Part shown: in pieces, positions 1 to 8,971 of the stretch | Position numbering within the stretch: position 1 is the stretch's first letter | Layout: each line of letters opens with the position of its first letter | Assembly: GCF_003944755.1 (NCBI RefSeq) | Contig: NZ_RWGU01000050.1 | Location: 186,001-250,000, forward strand | Length of the DNA: 64,000 nt | Direction of reading: 5' to 3' | From: Rhodovulum robiginosum | GTDB lineage: Bacteria; Pseudomonadota; Alphaproteobacteria; Rhodobacterales; Rhodobacteraceae | Made by a program: the position numbers and the translations under genes | The notes under the pieces: model-generated | Database searches by the model: none | What the model saw: only the letters and a program-made list of their open reading frames with translations | What the model was told of the DNA's origin: nothing

Positions 1-1136
1 GCCTCCAGCCCCTTGGCCAGATTGCCGATCTGCCGCTCCATCCGCAGCGCGCGGGCCGCGCCCACGGTGGCCAGCCAGTAAAGCTGCGCCGGGTGGGGGG
101 CGAAGCCGCGCAGCTGGGCGATCTCGTAGGCCGCCGCCATGGTGCGCAGCATGGAAAAGGACGAGCCACCGCCGGTATCGGTGGCCAGCCCAACCCGCTG
201 GCCCTCGGCGATCAGCCCTTCCAGGTCGAACAGGCCCGACCCGATAAAGCTGTTCGAGGTCGGGCAATGGGCGATGGCCGCGCCGCTCTCTTTCAGCCTA
301 AGCCGTTCGCGCCCGGCCAGGTGGATCGCGTGACCGAACACCGCGCCGGGGCCCAGGAGGCCCGCGCGCTCGTAGGTGTCGAGGTAGTCGCGCGCCTCGG
401 GGTAGAGGTCGTGCACCCATTCGACCTCGTCCTCCTGCTCGCTCAGGTGGGTCTGCACCAGGCAGGTGGGGTGCTCGGCCCAGAGCGCGCCCAGCGCGTC
501 GAGCTGTTCCGGCGTCGAGGTGGGCGCAAACCGCGGCGAGATGGCATAGACCGCGCGGCCCCGCCCGTGCCACCGCGCGATCAGCGCGGCGCTTTCGTCA
601 TGGGCGCGCTGCGCGGTGTCACAGAGTGCCTCGGGCGCGTTGCGGTCCATGCAGGTCTTGCCGCCTGCAACGCGCATGCCGCGCGCCACGGCGGCCTCGA
701 AGAAGGCATCGACGCTTTCGGGGTGGCTGGTGCAAAAGCTGGCCACCGTGGTGGTGCCATGGCCGATCAGCAGATCCAGGTACCGCCCGGCCGCCCCGGC
801 CGCATAAGCGGCGTCGCCGAAGCGGGCCTCTTCGGGGAAGGTATAGCCGTTCAGCCAGTCGATCAGCCGCTTGCCCCAGCTCGCGATGATGCCGGTCTGG
901 GGGTAATGCGCGTGGGCGTCGATGAAGCCTGCCGTCAACAGCGCTTCGCCCATCTCGGTGACCCGCGCCGCCGGGTGCGCGGCGCGCAACGCGTCGGCCG
1001 GGCCGGTCGCGGCGATGCGCCCGCCCTCGACCAGCACCGCGCCGCGGCGCTCGTACCTGGCCGCGGCGGGCCCCTTTGTGAAAGGGTCGCCGGCAAAGGC
1101 CAGTGTCTGCCCGAGGATCAGTTCTGCCGCGCCCAT
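1..1136 (-). CDS. guaD: Guanine deaminase, 3' end cut by window edge
   Basis: Amidohydrolase that deaminates guanine to xanthine in purine salvage; cytosolic zinc enzyme. I translated the minus strand from the ATG at 1136. The reading frame stays open to base 1, giving about 378 residues of a family usually near 430-440, so the C-terminus lies outside the window. Visible family signatures are FIDAHAHYPQ with metal ligands H75 and H77, the segment GIIASWGKRLIDWLNGYTFP that follows it, MDRNAPEAL, a QTHLSEQ metal histidine, GHAIHL, CPTSNSFIGSG and ATDTGGGSS. These blocks are typical of guanine deaminase rather than chlorohydrolases of the same superfamily. It is transcribed divergently from mgtE across about 126 bases. 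Identity is secure; only the end is missing. Confidence 0.9.
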   Translation of the reverse strand, partial: MGAAELILGQTLAFAGDPFTKGPAAARYERRGAVLVEGGRIAATGPADALRAAHPAARVTEMGEALLTAGFIDAHAHYPQTGIIASWGKRLIDWLNGYTFPEEARFGDAAYAAGAAGRYLDLLIGHGTTTVASFCTSHPESVDAFFEAAVARGMRVAGGKTCMDRNAPEALCDTAQRAHDESAALIARWHGRGRAVYAISPRFAPTSTPEQLDALGALWAEHPTCLVQTHLSEQEDEVEWVHDLYPEARDYLDTYERAGLLGPGAVFGHAIHLAGRERLRLKESGAAIAHCPTSNSFIGSGLFDLEGLIAEGQRVGLATDTGGGSSFSMLRTMAAAYEIAQLRGFAPHPAQLYWLATVGAARALRMERQIGNLAKGLE

Positions 1137-1262
1137 GTCCTGCCCCTGTAGCTGCCGCCGGTCGAGCCTAGGTGGCGCATTGCGCAAGGTAAATCGCGCA
1201 TGGGCCTGTCGCTCTATTTTACCATTCGCTATGGTGCGCTCGATGCCGGCGCGAGGGGAGCG

Positions 1263-2648
1263 ATGAGCGAAGAGGGCACCGAGACGCTCGAACGCGAGGA
1301 CGAGGGATATGCCCTCGACGCCCGCACCGTTGCGGCCATCCGCCTGGCGGTCGCTGCGGGCGACAGCGCGCGGCTGGGCGAGCTGCTGGAGCCGCTGCAC
1401 CCCGCCGACGTCGCCGACCTTCTGGAACAGGTCGATAGTGCCCATCGCCGCGAAATCCTGCTGTTGGGCGCCAGTTTTCTGACCGGCGACATTTTGTCGG
1501 AAATCGACGAGAGCATCCGAGAGGAGGTCATCGAGTTCCTGCCCCAGGACGTGCTGGCCGACGCCGTGCGCGACCTGGAATCGGACGACGTGGTCGACCT
1601 GCTGGAAGACCTCGATCCGCCGCAGCAGGAATTCATCCTCGACGCGCTGGAAGATGCCGACCGCGTCGCCGTCGAACGCGCGCTGAGCTATCCCGAGTTC
1701 TCGGCCGGCCGCCTGATGCAGCGCGAGGTCGTGATGGCGCCCGAGCACTGGACGGTGGGCGAGACCATCGACCACTTGCGCGCCAACAAGAAGACGCTGC
1801 CCGACCAGTTCTACCACGTGATCGTGGTCGATCCGCGGCTCCGGCCTGTGGCCTATGTCACCCTTGGCAAGATCCTGTCGACCAAGCGGTCGGTCAAGCT
1901 GGCCAGGATCCAGGAGGACAGCTTCCGCACCATTCCCGTGGACCAGGCCGAATCCGAGGTCGCCTACGCGTTCAACCAGTACCACCTGATCTCTGCCCCG
2001 GTGGTTGACGACGACGGCCGGCTGGTGGGTGTGATCACGATCGACGACGCCATGACCGTGCTGGACGAAGAGCACGAAGAGGACATCCTGCGTCTGGCCG
2101 GCGTCGGCGAGGGCAGCCTCTCGGACCGCGTGGTCGAGACCACGCGCCAGCGGTTTCCGTGGCTTTTCGTCAATCTGATCACGGCGATCATCGCGTCTGT
2201 CGTCATCGCCCAGTTCGAAGCGGCGATCACGCAGGTCGTGGCGCTGGCGGTGCTGATGCCGATCATCGCCTCGATGGGGGGCAATGCGGGCACCCAGTCG
2301 CTGACAGTGGCGGTGCGGGCGCTGGCGACGAAAGACCTGACCGGGTCGAACGTCTGGCGCGTTGTCCGCCGCGAGGTGACCGTCGGGCTGATAAACGGCG
2401 CAATCTTTGCGCTGGTGATGGGCGCGGTGGGCCTGGTCTGGTTCGGATCGATCGATCTCGGCCTTGTCATCGCGGTGGCGATGGTCCTGAACCTCGCCGT
2501 GGCGGCGCTGGCGGGCATCCTGATCCCGGTGACGCTCGACAAGCTGGGGGTGGACCCCGCGCTGGCCTCGGGCACATTCGTGACAACGGTGACCGATGTG
2601 GTGGGCTTTTTCGCCTTCCTCGGTCTGGCCAGTGCGGTCCTGCTTTAG
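1263..2648 (+). CDS. mgtE: Magnesium transporter MgtE
   Basis: Inner-membrane Mg2+ channel/transporter, 461 aa from the ATG at 1263. An upstream start at 1200 is in frame, but the ATG at 1263 has a GAGGGGAG ribosome site and gives the usual N-terminus. Domain order is complete: MgtE_N helical domain (about 35-135), two CBS domains (about 140-260), then five membrane segments. The pore motif GGNAGTQS is present, and the last segments carry PALASG and TVTDVVG with the conserved aspartate. The cytoplasmic MgtE_N and CBS domains normally bind Mg2+ and close the pore. It is followed after 9 bases by the folate cyclo-ligase gene, so they may share a transcript. I see no Mg2+ riboswitch in the short upstream gap. 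A second, shorter MgtE lies at 54316. Confidence 0.95.
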   Translation: MSEEGTETLEREDEGYALDARTVAAIRLAVAAGDSARLGELLEPLHPADVADLLEQVDSAHRREILLLGASFLTGDILSEIDESIREEVIEFLPQDVLADAVRDLESDDVVDLLEDLDPPQQEFILDALEDADRVAVERALSYPEFSAGRLMQREVVMAPEHWTVGETIDHLRANKKTLPDQFYHVIVVDPRLRPVAYVTLGKILSTKRSVKLARIQEDSFRTIPVDQAESEVAYAFNQYHLISAPVVDDDGRLVGVITIDDAMTVLDEEHEEDILRLAGVGEGSLSDRVVETTRQRFPWLFVNLITAIIASVVIAQFEAAITQVVALAVLMPIIASMGGNAGTQSLTVAVRALATKDLTGSNVWRVVRREVTVGLINGAIFALVMGAVGLVWFGSIDLGLVIAVAMVLNLAVAALAGILIPVTLDKLGVDPALASGTFVTTVTDVVGFFAFLGLASAVLL

Positions 2649-2657
2649 GAGACAGCC

Positions 2658-3248
2658 ATGGACGAGCAAACCGCCCTTCGTGACCTGAGCGAACAGAAGG
2701 CCGCCATCCGCAAGGTGGTCTGCGCGCGCCGCCGTGAGGCCCATCAACAGAGGCTCGACGCGATGGCCGCGGCGCATCTGCTGGAGATGCTGCGCGCCCA
2801 TGCCGGCAAGATCCTCGCCGGCTACATGCCGATCCGCAGCGAGACCGACCCGCGCGCGGCGCTGCGCGCGATGGCCGCGCGCGGGCCGGTCGTGGTGCCG
2901 GTGATCCAGGGCGACGGGCTGCCGCTGATCTTTCGGCAATGGTCGCCGGGCTGCGAAATGATCGACGGGCCCTTCGGTGCGCTGGTGCCCGCCGAGGGGG
3001 ATTTCCTTGAGCCGCAGGTGCTGGTGGTGCCGCTGGTGGCCTTTGACCGGCGCGGCAACCGTCTGGGCTATGGCGGCGGCTTTTACGACCGGACGCTTGC
3101 CGCGTTGCGGTCACGCAAGCCGGTCAAGGCCATCGGCTTTGCCTATGCCGCGCAGGAGGAAGAGACCCTGCCCGAAGAGCCCACCGACCAGAAGCTCGAC
3201 CTGATCGTCACCGAAGAGGGCGTGATCGACCCCGCCGCGGGCGCGTGA
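2658..3248 (+). CDS. 5-formyltetrahydrofolate cyclo-ligase
   Basis: 196 aa cytosolic enzyme of the YgfA/MTHFS family. It converts 5-formyl-THF to 5,10-methenyl-THF with ATP. The C-terminal nucleotide-binding signature GYGGGFYDRTLA is intact at about residues 135-146, and the N-terminal basic stretch KVVCARRREAHQQ fits the family's ATP/substrate site. The ending KLDLIVTEEGVI is also typical. It lies 9 bases after mgtE and 46 bases before the YmdB-type gene, all on the plus strand, as commonly seen in Rhodobacteraceae. Length is normal and no defects are visible. Confidence 0.93.
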   Translation: MDEQTALRDLSEQKAAIRKVVCARRREAHQQRLDAMAAAHLLEMLRAHAGKILAGYMPIRSETDPRAALRAMAARGPVVVPVIQGDGLPLIFRQWSPGCEMIDGPFGALVPAEGDFLEPQVLVVPLVAFDRRGNRLGYGGGFYDRTLAALRSRKPVKAIGFAYAAQEEETLPEEPTDQKLDLIVTEEGVIDPAAGA

Positions 3249-3294
3249 GGCCGCCCTTGCCCTCGGGCCCGGGCTTGCCTAAGGGCTGGGCCCC

Positions 3295-4107
3295 ATGAAG
3301 CTGATGTTCCTCGGAGACGTGATGGGCCGCGCCGGGCGCGCCGCCATCGCCGACACCCTGCCGCGGCTGAAGGCCGAGTGGCGGCTCGATTTCGTCGTGG
3401 TCAACGGCGAGAACGCGACCTCGGGTGCGGGGCTGTCGCCCGAGCACGCCAAGGGGTTGCTCGACGCGGGGGCCGATTGCGTGACGCTGGGCGATCATGC
3501 CTTCGACCGGAAAGAGATGCTCTCGTTCATCGAGACCGAGCCGCGCATCCTGCGGCCGCTCAATTTCGCCAAGGGTGCGCCGGGGCACGGCGCGCGGCTG
3601 TTCAACGCGCCGGGCGGGCGCAAGGTGCTGGTGGCGCAGGTGCTGGGCCAGGTGTTCATGAAGCGGCCCTTCGACGACCCGTTTTCCGCCGTCGAACCGG
3701 TGCTGAAGGCCCACCCGCTGGGCGGGCTGGCGCAGGCCGCGGTGATCGACATGCATTGCGAGGCGACGTCGGAAAAGATGGCGATGGGCCACTATTGCGA
3801 CGGCCGCGCGTCGGTGGTCGTGGGCACCCACACCCACGTGCCCACCGGCGACGCGCAGATCCTGCCCGGCGGCACCGGGTACCTGTCCGATGCGGGCATG
3901 TGCGGCGACTACAACTCGATCATCGGCATGGACAAGGCCGAGCCGATGCGCCGCTTCATCACCGGCATGGCCAAGGGCCGCTTTACCCCCGCAGAGGGCG
4001 AGGCCACGCTTTCGGGCCTTTATGTCGAAACCGACGACCGCACCGGGCGCGCCACCCGCGTGGCGATGGTGCGCCAGGGCGGCCGGCTGGAGCAGGCCGG
4101 GCCGTGA
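3295..4107 (+). CDS. YmdB-type metallophosphoesterase (TIGR00282 family)
   Basis: 270 aa cytosolic calcineurin-like phosphoesterase. Members of this family are dimetal phosphodiesterases; Bacillus YmdB hydrolyses 2',3'-cyclic nucleotides in vitro. The metal-binding blocks are all present in order: FLGDVMGRAGR (residues 4-14), VVNGENAT, LGDHAFD, DMHCEATSEK and GTHTHVPTGD, followed by the family's GYLSDAGMCG. Length matches the family. Its stop overlaps a possible 50-residue GTG-start reading frame. The true substrate in this organism cannot be told from sequence. Confidence 0.9.
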   Translation: MKLMFLGDVMGRAGRAAIADTLPRLKAEWRLDFVVVNGENATSGAGLSPEHAKGLLDAGADCVTLGDHAFDRKEMLSFIETEPRILRPLNFAKGAPGHGARLFNAPGGRKVLVAQVLGQVFMKRPFDDPFSAVEPVLKAHPLGGLAQAAVIDMHCEATSEKMAMGHYCDGRASVVVGTHTHVPTGDAQILPGGTGYLSDAGMCGDYNSIIGMDKAEPMRRFITGMAKGRFTPAEGEATLSGLYVETDDRTGRATRVAMVRQGGRLEQAGP

Positions 4108-4256
4108 CGCCGCCGCGTCTGATGCTCTTTGCGCTGCTGGCGGCCGCCCGGCTGACGGGGCTTGCGCCGGTGCATCCGCGACATCAATCGACGCTTGTGC
4201 CGGCGGACGTCGCCGCTAAAGTGGCCGGCGGACCGGGAAACAGGCCACATTCATGA
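4104..4256 (+). CDS. Possible small membrane peptide (doubtful)
   Basis: A 50-codon frame opens with GTG overlapping the preceding stop (GTGA) and ends within the start of the next gene (ATGA overlap). Its N-terminal part, LMLFALLAAARLTGLAPV, is hydrophobic and could be a signal or membrane segment, but the remainder has no recognisable features. The double stop/start overlaps are compatible with a translated spacer in an operon. In such GC-rich sequence an open frame of this length is easily chance. Confidence 0.2.
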   Translation: MTPPRLMLFALLAAARLTGLAPVHPRHQSTLVPADVAAKVAGGPGNRPHS

Positions 4257-6031
4257 TCGCTCTGTCCTTGCCGCCGACCGCCGCCGCCCTTGTCGCGCTG
4301 ACCGTGGTCATTGTGATGTTCGTGCTGTTCATAAAGGAAATTTACCCGACCGAGGTGATCGCCATCGCCGGTGCGGTGCTGATGCTCGTGCTGGGCATCC
4401 TGCCCTATGACGTGGCGCTGGGCGTTTTGTCGAACCCCGCGCCCTGGACCATCGCGGCGATGTTTCTGGTGATGGGCGCATTGGTGCGGACCGGCGCGCT
4501 CGACTGGTTTACCTCGGCGGCCGAGCGCAACGTGCGCCGCAAGCCGCGCCGGTCCATCGTGTCGATGTTCGCCTTCGTCGTAGGTGCCTCGGCGGTGGTG
4601 TCGAACACGCCGGTCGTGGTGGTGATGATCCCGGTCTTCGTGCAGCTTGCGCGGGTGATGGATATCTCGGCATCCAAGCTTTTGATCCCGCTGTCCTATG
4701 CGGCGATCATGGGGGGAACCCTGACGCTGATCGGCACCTCGACCAACCTTTTGGTCGATGGCGTGGCACGGGCCCACGGCATGACGCCGTTCTCCATCTT
4801 CGAGGTCACGCCGCTGGCCGCGATCCTGATCGCCTGGGGCATGGTCTATCTGCGTTTCGTCGCGCCGCGGCTGCTGCCCGACCGCGACAGCATGGCGAAC
4901 CTCTTGTCCGACAAGTCGAAGATGAAGTTCTTCACCGAGGCGGTGATCCCCCCCGACAGCAACCTGATCGGGCGCGAGGTCACCGGCGTGCAACTCTTCA
5001 AGCGCGAGGGCGTGCGGCTGATCGACGTGATCCGCGGCGATGAATCGCTCAGGCGCAACCTAAAGGGGGTCGAACTGCAGGTGGGCGATCGGGTGATCCT
5101 GCGTACCGCGGTGACCGAGCTTTTGTCGCTGCAGCGCAACAAGAGCCTGCGCCGGGTCGACCAGCTGTCGGCGGTGGAAACCTCGACGGTGGAGGTGCTG
5201 ATCTCGCCCGGATGCCGGATGATCGGCCGCTCGCTGGGCTCGATGCGGCTGAGGCGGCGCTACGGCGTTTATGTGCTGGCGGTGCACCGCCGCAACCAGA
5301 ATATCGGCCGTCAGATCGACGAACTGGTGGTGCGCGTGGGCGACACGCTGCTTCTGGAGGGGGCGGCCCCGGACATCAAGCGGCTGGCCGACGACATGGG
5401 GCTGGTCGACATCTCGCACCCCTCGGGCCGGGCCTACCGGCGGACCAAGGCGCCGGTGGCCATCGGCGCGCTTTTCGGCATCGTGGGGCTGGCCGCGCTG
5501 GGCGTGGCGCCGATCCTGCTGCTGGCGCTAGCGGCGGTGGCCGTGGTGCTGCTGGCCCGCTGCATCGACGCGGAAGAGGCGTTTTCCTTCGTCGACGGGC
5601 GGCTTTTGGCGCTGATCTTCTCGATGCTGGCGGTGGGCGCCGCGCTGGAGGCCTCGGGCGCGGTCCGCCTGCTGGTCGACGCGGTGTCGCCCGCGCTGAT
5701 GAACCTGCCGCCGTTCATGATCGTCTGGGCGATCTACCTCTTGACCTCGGTGCTGACCGAACTGGTGTCGAACAACGCGGTGGCCGTGGTCGTCACGCCC
5801 ATCGCCATCGGGCTGGCGGGCGCGCTGGGGGTCGATGCGCGGCCGCTGGTGGTGGCGGTGATGATTGCCGCATCGGCAAGCTTTGCCACGCCCATCGGGT
5901 ACCAGACCAACATGATGGTCTACGGCCCCGGCGGCTATCGCTTTACCGACTTTCTGCGCGTGGGCATTCCGCTGAACCTCAGCATGGGGCTGTTGTCCTC
6001 GGCGCTGATCCCGCTGCTCTGGCCCCTTTAG
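4253..6031 (+). CDS. SLC13-family permease with two RCK_C (TrkA_C) domains
   Basis: 592 aa inner-membrane transporter of the divalent anion:Na+ symporter / ArsB-NhaD superfamily (sulfate or dicarboxylate-type substrates). N-terminal membrane helices carry TLIGTSTNLLVDG, the first substrate/Na+ motif. The middle (about 215-390) is a soluble region with two TrkA_C modules (VIPPDSNLIGREV..., LISPGCRMIGRSL...). C-terminal helices carry the second repeat motif ATPIGYQTNMMVYGPGGYRF. This layout matches the family in length. A convergent second permease of exactly the same length lies at 6165-7943. The substrate cannot be assigned; sulfate, sulfonates and C4-dicarboxylates are all found in this group. 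Confidence 0.88.
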   Translation: MIALSLPPTAAALVALTVVIVMFVLFIKEIYPTEVIAIAGAVLMLVLGILPYDVALGVLSNPAPWTIAAMFLVMGALVRTGALDWFTSAAERNVRRKPRRSIVSMFAFVVGASAVVSNTPVVVVMIPVFVQLARVMDISASKLLIPLSYAAIMGGTLTLIGTSTNLLVDGVARAHGMTPFSIFEVTPLAAILIAWGMVYLRFVAPRLLPDRDSMANLLSDKSKMKFFTEAVIPPDSNLIGREVTGVQLFKREGVRLIDVIRGDESLRRNLKGVELQVGDRVILRTAVTELLSLQRNKSLRRVDQLSAVETSTVEVLISPGCRMIGRSLGSMRLRRRYGVYVLAVHRRNQNIGRQIDELVVRVGDTLLLEGAAPDIKRLADDMGLVDISHPSGRAYRRTKAPVAIGALFGIVGLAALGVAPILLLALAAVAVVLLARCIDAEEAFSFVDGRLLALIFSMLAVGAALEASGAVRLLVDAVSPALMNLPPFMIVWAIYLLTSVLTELVSNNAVAVVVTPIAIGLAGALGVDARPLVVAVMIAASASFATPIGYQTNMMVYGPGGYRFTDFLRVGIPLNLSMGLLSSALIPLLWPL

Positions 6032-6078
6032 GCCGCGCGCCGGCCCGGGCGCGGCGCGGATTGTGCCGTCGTGCCATT

Positions 6079-6100
6079 GGGTATTTGGACCAAGAAGAAG
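6079..6100 (+). repeat. Intergenic repeat copy 1 (TATTT...CCAAGAAGAAG)
   Basis: A 22-base unit of the form GGG-TATTT-n-G-n-CCAAGAAGAAG sits in the 133-base gap between the two convergent SLC13 genes. Near-identical copies occur at 10237 and 16978, with a diverged one at 28871. All are outside genes and in the same orientation. Confidence 0.7.
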
Positions 6101-6164
6101 GGCAGGCAGGCGCCCTTGCCCCGATTGCCGGGCGCAAGGAGGCGCGCTGCGCGGCGCGCGCCTG

Positions 6165-7943
6165 TCACAGCGGCCAGACCACCAGGATCGTCGGGATCGA
6201 CACGGCAAGGACCAGCAACTCCAGCGGCAGGCCCATGCGCCAGTAATCGCCGAAGCGATAGCCGCCGGGACCGAGGATCAGCGTGTTGTTCTTGTGCCCG
6301 ATGGGCGTGAGGAACGCGCAGGACGCGGCAACCGCGACGGCCATCAGGAACGGGTCGGGATTGACCCCGAGCCGGTTGGCCATCTCGATGCCCACCGGCG
6401 CGGCGACAACGGTGGTGGCGGTGTTGTTGAGCACGTCCGACAGGGTCATCGTCACCGCCATCAGCGCGGCGAGGATCGCCCAGGGCGGCAGGCCCTCGGT
6501 CACACCCACCAGCGCGCCGGCGATGAGCGCGGTGCCGCCGGCCTCATGCAGCGCGGTGCCGAGCGGGATCATCGCGCCCAGCAGCACCACGACGGGCCAT
6601 TCGACGTGGTCGTAGATCTCGGCCAGCGGCAGGATGCGGGACAGGACGTAGCCGACGACCACCACGCCCAGCGCGATGGGCAGGTCGATCATCCCGATGC
6701 TGGCGGCCAGCACCGCGCCCGCGAAGACCGCGATGGCAAGCCATGTCTTGCGGTGGTTGGTGACGGCAAGCCCGCGGTCGGCCAGCGTCAGCCCGCCCAG
6801 CCAGTCGGCCACGTCCTGGGACGTGTCCTGCGGCGCGAGCAGCAGCAGGATGTCGCCCGGCCGCACGGTGGTCTTGCGGATCTGGCTGCGGATCGGCCGG
6901 CCCTGACGCGAGATGCCCAAGAGGACGGTTCCGCGCCGCCAGGCGAGCCCGACCGAGCGCGCGCTCTTGCCGGCGATGCGCGCACCCTCGGGCACGACGA
7001 TTTCGACGAGGTTAAGCCCGGCGCCCGCGGCGCTCAGCGCCTCTTGCCGCGGGCTTTCGGCAAAATCGAGCCCCAGCGAGGTGCGCAGCGCGTCGAGCGC
7101 CGCAGGCGTGGCATCGAGCACCAGCGCGTCGCCGGCGGCGAGGGCGGTGGCGCGCTGGGTGCCGTAGCGGCGCCTGCCGTCGCGCACCAGCCCGAGGATG
7201 GCGACGTCGTTCTCCTCGGCCTGGGGCCACAGATCGCCCAGCCGCTGCCCGATGAGCGGCGATTCTTCGGGCACCGTCAGTTCGGCGATATAGGGCGAGA
7301 AGGCGGCGAGCGTGCCGTCCGTGGCAGACGCGTCGGGCCGCGGGATAAGCCGCCAGCCGATCAGCGCGACGAAAGCGAGCCCGGCAAGCGCGGTCACCGC
7401 GCCCACCGGGGCGAAATCGAACATTCTGAACGGCTCTCCCAGGCTGTCGGCGCGGATCGTGGCGATGATGATGTTGGGGGGCGTGCCGATCAGCGTGGCC
7501 ATGCCGCCGAGGATCGTGGCAAACGACAGCGCCATGAGGCTGAGGCCCGGCGCCCGGCCCGCCTTGCGCGCGGTGGCGATGTCGACGGGCATCAGGAGCG
7601 CCAGCGCGGCAACGTTGTTCATGAAGGCCGAGAGCGCCGCGCCGACAGCGCCCATGATCGCGATATGGGCGCCGATGGGCCGCGCACTGTCGATCATCGT
7701 GCGGGTGATCAACTGCACCGCGCCCGACCGCACGAGGCCCGCCGAGACGATCAGCACCAGCGCCACGACCATCGTGGCCGGGTGGCCGAACCCGGCGAAG
7801 GCCTCGTCTGTCGGCACGACGCCGGCGAGCACCGCGACCAGCAGCGCGCAGAACGCCACCAGGTCGTAGCGCCAGCGCCCCCAGAGCAGACCCGCGAAGA
7901 CCGCGGCGAAAATTGCAAACAGGATGATCTGGTCCTGGGTCAT
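6165..7943 (-). CDS. SLC13-family permease with two RCK_C (TrkA_C) domains
   Basis: 592 aa inner-membrane permease of the same family as the gene at 4253. The frame is open upstream to 8294, but that extension runs antisense into yebC. The ATG at 7943 (MTQDQIILFAIFAAVFAGLL) begins directly with the first membrane helix. Visible features are TLIGTPPNIIIATI (first anion/Na+ motif), two TrkA_C segments around residues 210-385 (VPEESPLIGQRLGDL and VPEGARIAGKSARSVG), and the second motif LTPIGHKNNTLILGPGGYRFGDY. It is convergent with its paralogue and divergent from yebC across 130 bases. Substrate unknown. Confidence 0.88.
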   Translation of the reverse strand: MTQDQIILFAIFAAVFAGLLWGRWRYDLVAFCALLVAVLAGVVPTDEAFAGFGHPATMVVALVLIVSAGLVRSGAVQLITRTMIDSARPIGAHIAIMGAVGAALSAFMNNVAALALLMPVDIATARKAGRAPGLSLMALSFATILGGMATLIGTPPNIIIATIRADSLGEPFRMFDFAPVGAVTALAGLAFVALIGWRLIPRPDASATDGTLAAFSPYIAELTVPEESPLIGQRLGDLWPQAEENDVAILGLVRDGRRRYGTQRATALAAGDALVLDATPAALDALRTSLGLDFAESPRQEALSAAGAGLNLVEIVVPEGARIAGKSARSVGLAWRRGTVLLGISRQGRPIRSQIRKTTVRPGDILLLLAPQDTSQDVADWLGGLTLADRGLAVTNHRKTWLAIAVFAGAVLAASIGMIDLPIALGVVVVGYVLSRILPLAEIYDHVEWPVVVLLGAMIPLGTALHEAGGTALIAGALVGVTEGLPPWAILAALMAVTMTLSDVLNNTATTVVAAPVGIEMANRLGVNPDPFLMAVAVAASCAFLTPIGHKNNTLILGPGGYRFGDYWRMGLPLELLVLAVSIPTILVVWPL

Positions 7944-8073
7944 GGCCGGCCCTCCGCCCCGCCAGCCAAGCCTATCGGGGCCGGCTTTGCAACGGGGGCG
8001 CGGGCTTGCGAGGCGGGCCGGGGCTGACATATAGAGACGCAAACTTGCACTCAGACGCCGCAAAGAGGGTTCC

Positions 8074-8814
8074 ATGGCAGGCCATTCCAAATGGGCGAAC
8101 ATCCAGCACCGCAAGAACCGCCAGGACTCGGCGCGCTCCAAACTGTTCTCGAAGCTTTCCAAGGAGATCACCGTCGCCGCCAAGATGGGCGACCCCGACC
8201 CCGAGAAAAACCCGCGCCTGCGGCTGGCCGTGAAGGAGGCCAAGTCGAGCTCGGTGCCCAAGGACGTGATCGAGCGCGCCATCAAGAAGGCCACCGGCGG
8301 CGAGAGCGAGGATTACGAGGAAATCCGCTATGAGGGCTACGGGCCGGGCGGCGTGGCCGTCATCGTCGAGGCGATGACCGACAATCGCAACCGCACCGCG
8401 TCGAACGTGCGGTCGACCTTTACCAAGAGCGGCGGAAACCTGGGCGAGACAGGATCGGTCGGGTTCATGTTCGAGCGCAAGGGCGAGGTGACCTATCCCG
8501 CCGAGGTGGGCGATGCCGACACGGTGATGATGGCCGCGATCGAGGCCGGGGCGGAAGATGCGGAAAGCACCGAGGACGGGCACGTCATCATCTGCGCCGA
8601 TACCGACCTCAACGAGGTGGCCACGGCGCTGGAGGCGGAACTGGGCGAGAGCGAGTCGACCAAGCTGATCTGGAAGCCAACGACCACGACCGAGCTGGAC
8701 CTCGAAGGGATGCAGAAGCTGATGAAGCTGGTGGACGCGCTCGAAGACGACGACGACGTGCAGCGCGTGACGACAAATTTCGAGGCCACCGACGAGGTCT
8801 TGGCCCAACTCTGA
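8074..8814 (+). CDS. YebC/PmpR-family (DUF28) protein
   Basis: 246 aa, start [14 protein letters not shown], the hallmark of the DUF28 family. Members act as DNA-binding regulators (PmpR) or, more recently, as ribosome-associated factors that help translate proline-rich stretches. All three domains appear present: the helical N-terminus, the ferredoxin-like second domain ([23 protein letters not shown], shown in two parts as [12 protein letters not shown] and AMTDNRNRT), and the C-terminal [23 protein letters not shown]. The gene stands alone: upstream is a divergent permease, downstream 157 bases of gap. Often ruvC follows in alphaproteobacteria; here it does not. Confidence 0.93.
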   Translation: MAGHSKWANIQHRKNRQDSARSKLFSKLSKEITVAAKMGDPDPEKNPRLRLAVKEAKSSSVPKDVIERAIKKATGGESEDYEEIRYEGYGPGGVAVIVEAMTDNRNRTASNVRSTFTKSGGNLGETGSVGFMFERKGEVTYPAEVGDADTVMMAAIEAGAEDAESTEDGHVIICADTDLNEVATALEAELGESESTKLIWKPTTTTELDLEGMQKLMKLVDALEDDDDVQRVTTNFEATDEVLAQL

Positions 8815-8971
8815 GCCGGGGCGAAAAATTCCTGAGGTGAGGTGATTTTGGCCGTGAATGTTCGAATTTTCCCGGACCTTGCCGGGGGCCGCGGCACGCA
8901 ACCTGCGGCAGCCCTACTTCTTGGGGGGGCGCGCGCTAGGTTGATGCCGGCAGTCGCGGGGAGACGCCGCC

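Noticed and set aside
93-1151. A 352-codon plus-strand frame at the left edge
   Set aside because: Antisense of guanine deaminase, which shows all its metal-binding motifs on the minus strand.
1137-1262. A magnesium or purine riboswitch before mgtE or guaD
   Set aside because: The divergent gap is only about 126 bases and shows no conserved riboswitch core that I can recognise.
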